A DNA stretch of 64,000 bases from contig JAMLHC010000005.1 of assembly GCA_023957335.1 (NCBI GenBank), positions 1 to 64,000 of the forward strand, given 5' to 3'. Both the position numbers and the translations under genes were made by a program. Under the pieces are notes generated by a model that was not told the origin of the DNA, ran no database searches, and worked only from the letters and a program-made list of their open reading frames with translations. Shown here one piece after another: positions 1 through 7,432 of the stretch; position 1 is the stretch's first letter; every line of letters begins with the position of its first letter. This stretch comes from Bacteroidota bacterium. GTDB taxonomy: Bacteria; Bacteroidota; Bacteroidia; NS11-12g; UBA955.

Positions 1-102
1 CTCTGCCAATGTTTTGATGGTCAAATTCTGAATACCATATTTTGAAATACGGTTGGTAGCCGCTTCCATTATTTCTATTTGTCTGTCTGTAAATTCTTGC
101 AT
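1..102 (-). CDS. TetR/AcrR-family regulator, N-terminal fragment (runs off window)
   Basis: The minus strand reads an ATG at 102 followed by 33 open codons to the window edge. The peptide begins MQEFTDRQIEIMEAA and continues through NRISKYGIQNLTIKTLAE, which is the first helix and the start of the helix-turn-helix of TetR/AcrR repressors. Only the DNA-binding start is visible, so the ligand and target are unknown. A TAnnTTTG promoter and a possible operator lie directly upstream, which fits autoregulation. The family call rests on this short stretch alone. Confidence 0.75.
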   Translation of the reverse strand, partial: MQEFTDRQIEIMEAATNRISKYGIQNLTIKTLAE

Positions 103-127
103 ACTTGTCTAATTTATTTTTATGTTA

Positions 128-143
128 GTTAGTATTCACTCAC
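128..143. promoter_or_regulatory. possible TetR operator
   Basis: GTTAGTATTCACTCAC is an imperfect inverted repeat with arms GTTAGT and ACTCAC (one mismatch). It lies between the -7 element and the ATG of the TetR-type gene, where an autorepressor would bind. This is inferred from position and symmetry only. Confidence 0.3.
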
Positions 144-174
144 AAAAGTAGAAACTAATTTTATACTGTGCAAA
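143..174 (-). promoter_or_regulatory. Bacteroidota-type promoter of the TetR gene
   Basis: On the minus strand TTTG (171-174) and TACTTTTG (143-150) are separated by 20 bases. This matches the TTTG-N19-TAnnTTTG pattern of the Bacteroidota primary sigma factor. The regulator ATG lies about 40 bases downstream. Confidence 0.6.
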
Positions 175-179
175 TAAAA

Positions 180-465
180 TTCAAAGAAAGTTTTGATTTA
201 TTGTTTACTCACTCAGAGCGTAGGTAAAAAAGTGGCTCTTTTGATTTTGCGAAGCGTTGGCTTTGAGCGTCTGGACAAAACCAAATGTGCCACTTGTGCA
301 GTGGCAATAAAATTGAATTAAAAAAATGTGTGGTGGGAAAAAATAAAAAATACAGATGGGTCGGCAATGAGTCTAGGCTTACTCGTTGTATAATTGTCAA
401 AATGGTTTGCTTTCTGTTTAAGTTTTGGTCGTCTGTTCAATGTTCGGAGTGTCGTCCTACCATTG
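180..465. other. gene-free left flank of the cassette array with nested hairpins
   Basis: I see no credible gene here. On the minus strand, the sequence next to 466 resembles the 5' leader of the transglutaminase-like cassette near 6850-6885: both have GTTATAGCCAATGGTAGGA followed by ACGACA and AACATTGAA. That suggests the decayed start of a fourth cassette. At 232-293 an outer GTGGC/GCCAC pair encloses smaller complementary segments. It shares its right arm with a perfect small hairpin, GCCACT-TGTGC-AGTGGC, at 289-305. This could be a degenerate attC or an unrelated repeat. Confidence 0.35.
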
Positions 466-597
466 GCTATAACGTTTTGGTGCTAGGCGTTCGGGCGGCT
501 TTCGGAGCACAAAGTTTCAATTTATTACTAAAGTTCATTAGAAGCACAAAGCTCCAAGTTTGCACGTCAGCCCGCCATTACGCCAAACCGATGTACC

Positions 598-2338
598 TGT
601 TGCACAACTAAGATACTGTGGAAAACTTCAAGAGACAAACGCCCTTACCAAAGCTGTGCTTTGGTATTAATGGTATGCAAGGACGCAAACGCTTTGAGCC
701 GCAACTATTTTACGATACGAGTTTAGAAAAATTAGTGCCGGAAGATAACTTTTAGCGCAGCCTACAGCAACAGCTCGATCTTCATTTTCTCTATAAAGCC
801 ACGGCAAAATATTATGGAGTCGAAGTACCGGAAAGCATCGATCCGGTGGTGTTTTTCAAGATACTTCCGGTAGGCTATCTCAACAACATCAACAGCGACA
901 GAGCTTTGCTTCGCTATTGCAGCAACTGCTTAGATGTGCGATTGTTTTTAGGTTACGACTTGAATGAAGAGTTGCCTTGGCATTCCACCATATCAAGAAC
1001 AAGACAGCTATTGGGCGAAGAAGTATTTCTGGAATTGTTTCGTAAAATACTTTCAAAATGTGTAGAAAAAGGCATGGTACGCGGCAAACGCCAAGCAGTG
1101 GACAGCGCCTACATTAAAGCCAATGCCAGTATGGATAGTTTGGTAGAAAAGGAAGTATTGGAAGATGCCTCCGCCTTTGTAAACGAACTGGAAGAAAACA
1201 GTGAGTTTAAGGTAACAACAGAAAGGAAAAAGTTGGTAGAGCGGCATCACAAATGGAAAGAAGAAGCCTACAAAGGCATGCCCGGCAACACCAAGAGCGA
1301 GCGCAAAGATGAAGATGGGGAAGAAATACGCCCTAAATTCCTTTCCAACCACACGCATTATTCACCCACCGACCCGGATGCCAAAATCAGTGTAAAACCG
1401 GGCAAAGCCAGGCAGTTGAATTACGCAGGACAATTAGCCGTTGATGATGCCCACCATGTGATTACAGGCGCTTGTGCCAGCACAGCCGGCAGTAAAGACA
1501 GTGCAATTTTTTCAGAAGTAATGGACCAAACCATAGAGAACTTTGAACAAAATCATTTGCAGTTAGATGAAGTTTTGGCTGATGCCGGTTACAGCAGTGG
1601 TGAAGCATTGCAGTATTTAGAAGAAAACAATATCAATGCCTACATCCCAAACTTTGGTCAGTACAAAGCAGAACGAGAAGGATTTATTTACAACAAAGAA
1701 CAGAACCAATATGAATGTATTAAAACAGGCGGCAACAAAGCCATACTCACCTTCAAAGGCATTAAAACCGATAGCAAAGGATATCAAAAGAAAGTATATC
1801 GCAGCAGCGAAAGTAGTTGTGGGAAATGTCCTTTGCGGGAAGCTTGTTGTGGCAAGGTAAGTAAGTTCAAGAAAATCGATGACAGCATTCATAAACCGCT
1901 CTACGACAAGATGCATGCAAAGCTGAACAAAGACAAAAACTACACCCGTTTTCTCACCAAACGCAGAAGTAGCACGGTAGAACCCGTTTTAGGCACACTC
2001 ATCAACTTTATGGGCATGAAAAAAGTATATGCACGGGGCATGAAAGCAGCCAATAAACATGTATTGATGGCAGCTTTAGCCTACAACCAGAAAAAACTAT
2101 TGAAATTTGTGCCTAAAAAAGTCCGGAGCAATGCCCAAGAATTAGCAGTTCCGCAAGGAATATTCGGGTTTATTGAAAACACGCTGCTCCAAATTGAAAA
2201 AGGTCTTTTTAGCGCCACTCAAAAACACAGCTATTTTTCTCCGCTCCTCAACTAAACCTTGCTTAAATCGCTTCTAATAAAGCCGTTTTTTAGGTGTTTT
2301 TACTTTTAGTTTGATGAAAGGGGTGGTTGTGCAACGGT
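598..2338 (+). mobile_element. IS1182-family insertion sequence
   Basis: A 10-bp perfect terminal inverted repeat, GTTGCACAAC at 599-608 and GTTGTGCAAC at 2326-2335, brackets one transposase reading frame. TACC occurs on both sides (594-597 and 2339-2342) and is the likely 4-bp target duplication. The exact ends are uncertain by one or two bases because the repeats are not flush. The element sits between the stem and the terminal core of an attC-like site. Confidence 0.7.
675..2255 (+). pseudogene. IS1182-family transposase with an in-frame amber codon
   Basis: The frame opens at ATG 675 (MQGRKRFEPQLFYDTSLEKL) and hits TAG at 753-755, codon 27. The frame then continues uninterrupted to 2255. 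The context is NF-stop-RSLQQQLDLHF, where the family normally has Tyr, so one base change (TAT/TAC to TAG) explains the stop. The remaining product has the IS1182 hallmarks: VVFFKILPVGYL, LPWHSTISRTRQLL, GKRQAVDSAYIKANAS, a DDE core (VLADAGYSSGEALQYL), and a Cys-rich insert (SSCGKCPLREACC). The longest uninterrupted frame starts only at GTG 846. The element is probably inactive unless the amber codon is suppressed. Confidence 0.8.
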
Positions 2339-2359
2339 TACCCGTGTTAGGCACAGTTA

Positions 2360-3061
2360 TTATGTCATTTTGGGCATTACCAAGTTCAACAATTCGTCTA
2401 TTTTCTTTTCATCGTCCTTGCGTATCTTTGTCTTTGTGTTGTTCACGGTCTTTCTTGCACGATACCAAGTCCAAATATTAATAGAAAGAGCAATACCCCT
2501 TATTTCGTCTTCCAAATCGGAAATTGCATCTTTAATTATCTCCGGTTTAATTGTTTCAACGGTCAATTCAATTTGTTCATTTAGTCCTGGTTCGTTTGGA
2601 AAAGTTTCTTTGACTTCGTCATAATAGTCATGCAGTAAGTCAAAGACTTGAAATATTTTATTCTTACCATTCAATCGGTAGGCTGTAATTGGGTCAAGTT
2701 TTGAAAGTTCGTTAATTGATTTTGTGTAATGTTCTTCTGTTTCTTCAAGTGATTCAGCAACATTATCTTCAACAAAACCTCCAATTATTCCAGCATAGAG
2801 TTGGTTAATAAATTGTTTTGCTTCATCAGTCTGTTCGTTTTTAGGGATTCGTTCTAAAACCTTTTGTGAAAGAAGATTTGTTATTTCGCTTGTGTCAAGC
2901 TTGTTGAATGTGAAATGTGTTTCCAAAAGATAGAATAAAACTTGCTTTTTTGTTTTCCTATCTTCTTTACGTGTTCTAAACCACTGACCAAGTTCATTTA
3001 AGAACCAACCAAAAGCAACACTTAAAAGCGCTGCAATATATGTCCAGTCAAACTTTCCCAA
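2360..3061 (-). CDS. membrane-anchored partner of the TIR protein (unknown family)
   Basis: This 233-residue protein has one hydrophobic segment at residues 7-24 (TYIAALLSVAFGWFLNELG), a basic stretch right after it (RTRKEDRKTKK), and a largely helical, charged body. It looks like an N-terminally anchored protein with a large soluble domain, probably cytoplasmic given the positive charges after the segment. I recognise no catalytic motif or named family. It starts 5 bases after the TIR gene and is the last gene before the attC-like core, so the two form one cassette-borne unit. A sensor, regulator or pore-forming partner for the TIR effector is possible, but this is inference from context. 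Confidence 0.75.
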   Translation of the reverse strand: MGKFDWTYIAALLSVAFGWFLNELGQWFRTRKEDRKTKKQVLFYLLETHFTFNKLDTSEITNLLSQKVLERIPKNEQTDEAKQFINQLYAGIIGGFVEDNVAESLEETEEHYTKSINELSKLDPITAYRLNGKNKIFQVFDLLHDYYDEVKETFPNEPGLNEQIELTVETIKPEIIKDAISDLEDEIRGIALSINIWTWYRARKTVNNTKTKIRKDDEKKIDELLNLVMPKMT

Positions 3062-3066
3062 TTTTT

Positions 3067-3945
3067 TTAAATTACTTTATTCATATCAATATCATAACCT
3101 GAATTTCTAAGCTCTCGTGCAATTTTGAGATGCCAAGCATCCTCATTATCCATTTTTACATAAACAACCCCAGATATATCATTTGGTGTTTCAATTTCGT
3201 CTTTAACTAATGCGCAAACATTCTCTCTTCCTATTTTGCCAATTAAAAAACCGTGTTCAAAAACAACATTTTGCCTTGCTCGATTTTTCAAATTAGGTTT
3301 TTCTTCATTTTTTGCACCGATGTCGCATGGTGTGTAAAGCACAATTCCAAAGCCTACATTAGAATACGCTTCAATTTTTTCAATTACAGTTTTACTTCCA
3401 CTTGCTTGTTCATGAAGTATAATCGGTTTTAAACCTAATTTTTCAATAAATCGTGCTGTTTTGGTTTTGGCCTCATCGTCATGTCCATGAACAATAAATA
3501 CTTGTGATTTGTCCAATGGAATTGATTTTTCTGCTACAGCATATTTTTCTTCGACTGTTGACTTAAGTAAATCTGTCTTTGCTCTGAGCTTTTTTAGATT
3601 ATCTAATTTGTAGTTGACTTTGTCTTTAAACTCTTTAAGTTCTTGCGCAGGAGATGTTCTACCACCTAAGAAGCCGAAGGAAAATGAGCCAGCATCATCA
3701 TATCTTTTTTTGTATTCATTGTATTCCTTATTGAAAGCATGCTTTAAATATTCTGAATTGTAGTCATTCCAATTTGAGAAGTCTTCACGATTGGTTTTAA
3801 AAGCCTCTTGAGTTGTTATTTGTCTATTAAATATTTCGTCACCAATTGCAATTCTTTCGTCCAAAATTCTATTGAATTCTTCTTTAGGAGTAGTTAATTC
3901 TGTTGGTGTCTGGTCGACAGCTATTGGTTGTTGCTTTTTTGCCAT
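3067..3945 (-). CDS. TIR-domain effector of the CAP12/Pycsar type (PF10137)
   Basis: This 292-residue protein has a helical N-terminal part (1-147) and a C-terminal TIR-like domain (about 148-290). The domain shows the family's signature strings: VFIVHGHDDEAK at the first strand, GLKPIILHEQASGSKTVIEK, GIVLYTPCDIG, then RARQNVVFEHGFLIGKIGRENV. Glu230 of the last string is the expected catalytic residue. Related bacterial TIR domains degrade NAD+ in CBASS and Pycsar defence, usually with a nucleotide-sensing partner domain. Here neither a SAVED/STING domain nor a cyclase is visible, and the N-terminal region is unassigned. The ATG at 3945 lies about 25 bases after the cassette-start core (GTTAGGC), with no TAnnTTTG promoter between, as expected of a cassette gene. 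Confidence 0.88.
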   Translation of the reverse strand: MAKKQQPIAVDQTPTELTTPKEEFNRILDERIAIGDEIFNRQITTQEAFKTNREDFSNWNDYNSEYLKHAFNKEYNEYKKRYDDAGSFSFGFLGGRTSPAQELKEFKDKVNYKLDNLKKLRAKTDLLKSTVEEKYAVAEKSIPLDKSQVFIVHGHDDEAKTKTARFIEKLGLKPIILHEQASGSKTVIEKIEAYSNVGFGIVLYTPCDIGAKNEEKPNLKNRARQNVVFEHGFLIGKIGRENVCALVKDEIETPNDISGVVYVKMDNEDAWHLKIARELRNSGYDIDMNKVI

Positions 3946-3970
3946 TGTAATTCGTCTGTTTTATAATTGT

Positions 3971-4105
3971 GCCTAACGGTTCTCAGCTATACGCAGGCAG
4001 GGATTTTAACCACTGAACTTCCTACGAAGAACTGAACTTTAATTTTATTACTTTCCTGTTATACGAAGCACGAAACCCCTGCTTGCGTATAGGTGATGTT
4101 ATAGC
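3971..4105 (-). repeat. intact attC-like site (135 bases)
   Basis: The outer cores are GCCTAAC (3971-3977) and GTTATAGC (4098-4105). Inside, CTATACGCAGGCAGGG (3987-4002) pairs with CCCTGCTTGCGTATAG (4077-4092): 16 positions with a single G-T wobble. Short TCA/TGA extensions are separated from the stem by unpaired bases. The 74-base loop contains two ACGAAG-AC/CAC motifs also found in the neighbouring site. The two cores do not pair with each other but with the far ends of their own cassettes, as expected at a junction between two integron cassettes. Confidence 0.75.
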
Positions 4106-4151
4106 CAGTGGTTTTCTGATTCATATATTTATATCATTGATTTACAATGTT

Positions 4152-4646
4152 TTAATCGCAAGGTAATGGAAAAGATTCTCTCAAAAAAAGAGTCTTTCCT
4201 TTATAACCATATAGCCACGTAGAATAATCTTCTATTTGTGGCATTTTCATATTTTTGGTTGTAAATTTCTGTTTTGTACTACATTCTGTAAAAAAGTCCT
4301 TATGAATATGGGGACCTGACAATACAAAAAGTACCTTACCTATATGGAAATAGCCTAAATATTTATATTGCTCACTTAGCTCTGTTTGCATAGTAATAGA
4401 AATAGCATATTCATCATCTTTAAGTTGAGTAAAAGAAACTGACCAAATTAATGATTCTTTATAGTAAGAGCATTGCTGTTCTTTTTTTAATAACGAATCT
4501 AATATTGCTTCAAATTCAATATTTACTATATTGATTTTTTTCAATGTCTTAGTCACATTGTATGTATCTTGAGCTATTAATAAATTATTCTTGCCAATCA
4601 ATAATAAGGCAGCCAATAGTATGAGTTTTGAAAAAAATGGTTTCAT
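4152..4646 (-). CDS. small secreted protein, possible immunity partner of the JAB toxin
   Basis: I place the start at the ATG at 4646, 10 bases after the preceding stop. It gives a clear signal peptide (MKPFFSKLILLAALLLIGKN then LLIAQ). The upstream in-frame ATG at 4694 would lie inside the previous gene and would spoil the signal peptide. The mature part is about 140 residues with no motif I recognise. It is the last gene of a three-gene cassette behind a toxin-like protein, which is the usual place for an immunity gene in polymorphic toxin loci. That role is inferred from position only. Confidence 0.7.
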   Translation of the reverse strand: MKPFFSKLILLAALLLIGKNNLLIAQDTYNVTKTLKKINIVNIEFEAILDSLLKKEQQCSYYKESLIWSVSFTQLKDDEYAISITMQTELSEQYKYLGYFHIGKVLFVLSGPHIHKDFFTECSTKQKFTTKNMKMPQIEDYSTWLYGYKGKTLFLRESFPLPCD

Positions 4647-4656
4647 AAGATTATCG

Positions 4657-5637
4657 TTATTTTGGTGGTGCCACAATAATTGCGGGTAATTCAATTGGTT
4701 TTATAAAGTCCTCGGGTTTTGAATGTTGATTATATTGAATATAGTTTCCATCCCCTGGTGTGTATATTTTGAAAACAGGTTTATGTGTGTTTGTGTAAGT
4801 TTCCACCCATCGAGAGAAACCTATATCGCCTGTTCCATCATAAAGTCCTGACGGATAGGGTGTATTTCCAGGGTGATTGTGATTGTGACCTCGTACAGTA
4901 TAACCAAATCTAAATTGAGTATAAAACATATCGGCAGCTCCTCTTTCTGTAGATTTCTCGTGAGAAGACGTTAAATAATTCAGCCCCTTATCTCCTGCAA
5001 TTCCTAACATAGTTTGACTCCATTCAACTTGTGTGTTGTTTGCTAAAAACTCAAATAAATTTGTAGCGGTTTCGTCTCCACGTACTTTAATTATGGAATA
5101 ATTATGCCAAGTATCGTCAGCTCCTTTTGTATTTTGGGAATATTGGTTTCCTAATATTCCTTTTTGAAGTTGAATAGATTGGCTTTCATCGCTATTATAT
5201 AGTACATCAAAATCATCGTCTGTTTCTCTTAATAACACAATATTCCCTTGATTGTCCACCTGATAATCGTCCTCAAATGCACCTGTGGGATCTGTCCAAT
5301 ATATAGGATTGCAAAAGAATGCTCTGTATGGCGACCAACCTGGTGCTTTTGCCGCCAATGGGTCAACTCCCCATTTTACTATTCTTAGAGGCTTTAAGTC
5401 GTTTGAACGACCAAGACTGTCGTTCTTTCCATAAAAAACAGCGATGTAACTGGTTCTGTCATACTCGGCTCTCTCAAAAATACTTAAGGTATCGCCATAG
5501 TGATACACCCATACTTCTTGGGAAGATTTTGCCGTTGTATCTTCAAACATTGCATAGGGAGAAGAATAGGGAGCTTGTGCATATATCACTCCGCTACTTA
5601 TAACCCCTAACAAGAAAATTAATCCAAGTTTTTTCAT
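4657..5637 (-). CDS. short Rhs-core protein with C-terminal JAB-like metallopeptidase toxin domain
   Basis: This 326-residue protein begins with a signal peptide (MKKLGLIFLLGVISSGVIYA). Residues 91-120 (VDPLAAKAPGWSPYRAFFCN then PIYWTDPTGA) are the end of an Rhs-associated core. The remainder resembles the JAB-like toxins of polymorphic toxin systems: a candidate Glu205 (VEWS), a His cluster HNHNHPG (251-257) and a downstream DGTGDIGF with Asp271, which could form a JAMM zinc site. The long Rhs/YD repeat shell is absent, so this is either a stand-alone cargo module or a displaced toxin tip. It lies 9 bases after the transglutaminase-like gene. Confidence 0.7.
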   Translation of the reverse strand: MKKLGLIFLLGVISSGVIYAQAPYSSPYAMFEDTTAKSSQEVWVYHYGDTLSIFERAEYDRTSYIAVFYGKNDSLGRSNDLKPLRIVKWGVDPLAAKAPGWSPYRAFFCNPIYWTDPTGAFEDDYQVDNQGNIVLLRETDDDFDVLYNSDESQSIQLQKGILGNQYSQNTKGADDTWHNYSIIKVRGDETATNLFEFLANNTQVEWSQTMLGIAGDKGLNYLTSSHEKSTERGAADMFYTQFRFGYTVRGHNHNHPGNTPYPSGLYDGTGDIGFSRWVETYTNTHKPVFKIYTPGDGNYIQYNQHSKPEDFIKPIELPAIIVAPPK

Positions 5638-5646
5638 AATTCGATT

Positions 5647-6843
5647 TTATTTGGTTGCGTGTTTTTTCCGTTTTTGTTCGGTTTCCTTAGTCATTTCCTG
5701 ATAACGTTCTTCACTAATTTTTCGGTATCCTGTCCATTCTATAAAATGCCCCACACTATCCATTGCCTCAAATTTTTTTATCAAATCGGGATGTTTCTCT
5801 ATTTGTGAATAGTCATTTAGCCCTTTTGCTTCCATTGCATTGTCTAATTTGTATTTGAGGCAAGAGAAACGTTTTAGCTGTGCTTCTGATATGGGACGGT
5901 ATTTAATGGCTGTTTCAAGGACTTCTTCAACAAAAGAGTCGCAAATAATGTCATTTCGTTCTATATAGTATCTAAGTAAGTCATCTAAGCAAAGAACAAG
6001 GTTTTCCTGTTCATTAAGCGATTTCATATATAAACCGCTTTTGCGTGCTTCTTCCGTAATTTCAAGTTGAGCAATATAGTCCTCACTTGGCATATAGCGA
6101 TAAAACGATGTCAATTCAAGATTCCACCACACTCCGTTTTCGTCCTGCTGTCTCACGTAAACGTGCATAGGTGCAGTAGCAAGAAATGCGGATGCTCCGT
6201 ATTCATCACACCATATTTTGTACAAATAAGGAAGACTGCGACAATTTCCTAAATGTGTTTGAAGTAAATGATAAACAAGTCCTGTTGTGTCGTTCGTATA
6301 GTTTGCATAGTCATAATGGTAACGCTGATAACCATTTGGTGTAACGGTTGTATCGGTCATATAGGTGTGGACAGCCCAATTTTTAGCAGTCTTATACTTT
6401 CCGTAACCTGCTGAATTAATCATTTGGTTAAAAATAGTCAGTTTACTTTTGATTTCCTGATTGTACCATTCCCAATTTAATGTTCCTCCCATATAAGCGT
6501 TGTCTATCAAAAATACTGCCCTTTTAAAACTGATTGGTTTCCTGTTTTCCAACATATCTTTGATTTCCTCATAAGCTTGTCTGAACAAATCGGTTGTTAT
6601 ATTTTCGGATTTCTTCAATTCGGTTGAACTTATCAAAGAATCAACGGAGGCGGAAACAATATTTCTATTTTCAAAAATAACGTGAGATATAGTAGGATCG
6701 GTAAGCTGTTCTTCCAAATTTTTATCCGTGCCAAAGTAAAGAACCTTCGCCCCAAAAACTGTCAATGTGGTAAATGTCAAGATTGAAAGTGTTATTTTCA
6801 TCGTCTTGAATTTTCTGTTTCCAAAAGTAAATATTTTTTTCAT
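5647..6843 (-). CDS. transglutaminase-like cysteine-protease-fold protein, membrane-anchored or secreted
   Basis: The protein has an N-terminal hydrophobic segment (ITLSILTFTTLTVFGAKVLY) followed by a helical region and a transglutaminase-like core. The core has LGNCRSLPYLYKIWCDEYG with the likely nucleophile Cys, APMHVYVRQ with the likely His, and WWNLELTS supplying the third residue. Possible starts are ATG 6867, 6843 and 6801. I use 6843 because 6867 adds only eight residues close to the cassette core, while 6801 begins directly at the hydrophobic segment. It is the first gene of a cassette also carrying the Rhs/JAB protein, so it may process or modify that protein or its target. The substrate is unknown. 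Confidence 0.65.
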   Translation of the reverse strand: MKKIFTFGNRKFKTMKITLSILTFTTLTVFGAKVLYFGTDKNLEEQLTDPTISHVIFENRNIVSASVDSLISSTELKKSENITTDLFRQAYEEIKDMLENRKPISFKRAVFLIDNAYMGGTLNWEWYNQEIKSKLTIFNQMINSAGYGKYKTAKNWAVHTYMTDTTVTPNGYQRYHYDYANYTNDTTGLVYHLLQTHLGNCRSLPYLYKIWCDEYGASAFLATAPMHVYVRQQDENGVWWNLELTSFYRYMPSEDYIAQLEITEEARKSGLYMKSLNEQENLVLCLDDLLRYYIERNDIICDSFVEEVLETAIKYRPISEAQLKRFSCLKYKLDNAMEAKGLNDYSQIEKHPDLIKKFEAMDSVGHFIEWTGYRKISEERYQEMTKETEQKRKKHATK

Positions 6844-7001
6844 AATACCATTATTCAATGTTTGCACTGTCGTTTCCTACCATTGGCTATAACGTTTTGC
6901 AGCTTGGCGAAGGTGGCGGTTTTTTAGCATAAAAGTTCAATCGAAGAACTTGTCTTGTCCTGAAATAAGTTTACACATTTTAACCTTTAAAAAAGTAAAC
7001 T

Positions 7002-7424
7002 ATGACAGACAAAAAAACAGAAAATCAGTTGTTTAAAAAGCAAAAAAGAACGCTTACTTTTCACGATGACGAATTCAAAAGAAAAGTTATTGCAGAGTAT
7101 TTGGATGGTAACGCTTCCAAAGAATCAATTCAAAAAAAGTACGGTATTAAAGCAGACAGTGCCATTACCCGTTGGATGCGAAAATTTGGAATTGTAGATC
7201 CTTTTGCAAAAACGCCTTACCTTGGCTTCGTGAAAGAACATCATTTAAAAAAGAAAGACCCGGGCAAATTGGAGCTTGAAAACAAAGCGCTTCAGAAAAA
7301 AATCAGAGACCTGGAAGCCAAACTAACACAAGAAAAACTGCGTGCAGAAATGTATGCCAGAGTGATAGAAAAGGCTGAAAATGAAATGAATATCCCTATC
7401 TTAAAAAAGTCAGACACCAAGTAA
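7002..7424 (+). CDS. IS3-family OrfA (helix-turn-helix)
   Basis: This 140-residue protein has a helix-turn-helix region (FKRKVIAEYLDGNASKESIQ through KKYGIKADSAITRWMRKFG) and a C-terminal leucine-zipper-like coiled coil (LELENKALQKKIRDLEAKL). It provides the end-binding part of the IS3 transposase and competes with the OrfAB fusion as a regulator in known family members. The start ATG follows the left terminal repeat by about 26 bases. Confidence 0.9.
   Translation: MTDKKTENQLFKKQKRTLTFHDDEFKRKVIAEYLDGNASKESIQKKYGIKADSAITRWMRKFGIVDPFAKTPYLGFVKEHHLKKKDPGKLELENKALQKKIRDLEAKLTQEKLRAEMYARVIEKAENEMNIPILKKSDTK
7403..7409 (+). promoter_or_regulatory. -1 ribosomal frameshift site (A6G) for the OrfAB transposase
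   Basis: The run AAAAAAG lies near the end of orfA, in frame as A AAA AAG. A -1 slip reads GTC AGA CAC CAA onward and passes without a stop into orfB at 7433. This gives the OrfAB fusion transposase typical of IS3 elements. The intact signal suggests the copy may still be functional. Confidence 0.75.
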
Positions 7425-7432
7425 TCCTTGAG

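Larger units (their letters stand above)
466..2352 (-). repeat. attC-like site downstream of the TIR cassette, interrupted by IS1182
   Basis: The outer cores are GCTATAAC (466-473) and GTTAGGC (2346-2352). Inside them, on the plus strand, GGTgctaGGCGttcgGGCGGCT (near 479-499) pairs with AGCCCGCCattaCGCCaaACC (near 569-589). Removing the insertion sequence at 598-2338 and one copy of the likely TACC duplication leaves a site of about 142 bases, close to the 135 bases of the intact site at 3971-4105. The GTTAGGCAC core matches the complement of the start of the TIR cassette. Confidence 0.6.

Noticed and set aside
209..400. 63-codon minus-strand ORF
   Set aside because: It overlaps the hairpins at 232-305 and has no signal, domain or ribosome-binding evidence; it may be the decayed remains of a cassette.
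285..611. 108-codon plus-strand ORF at the left of the array
   Set aside because: It runs through an attC-like palindrome and into the end of the IS1182 element, and the product has no recognisable domain.
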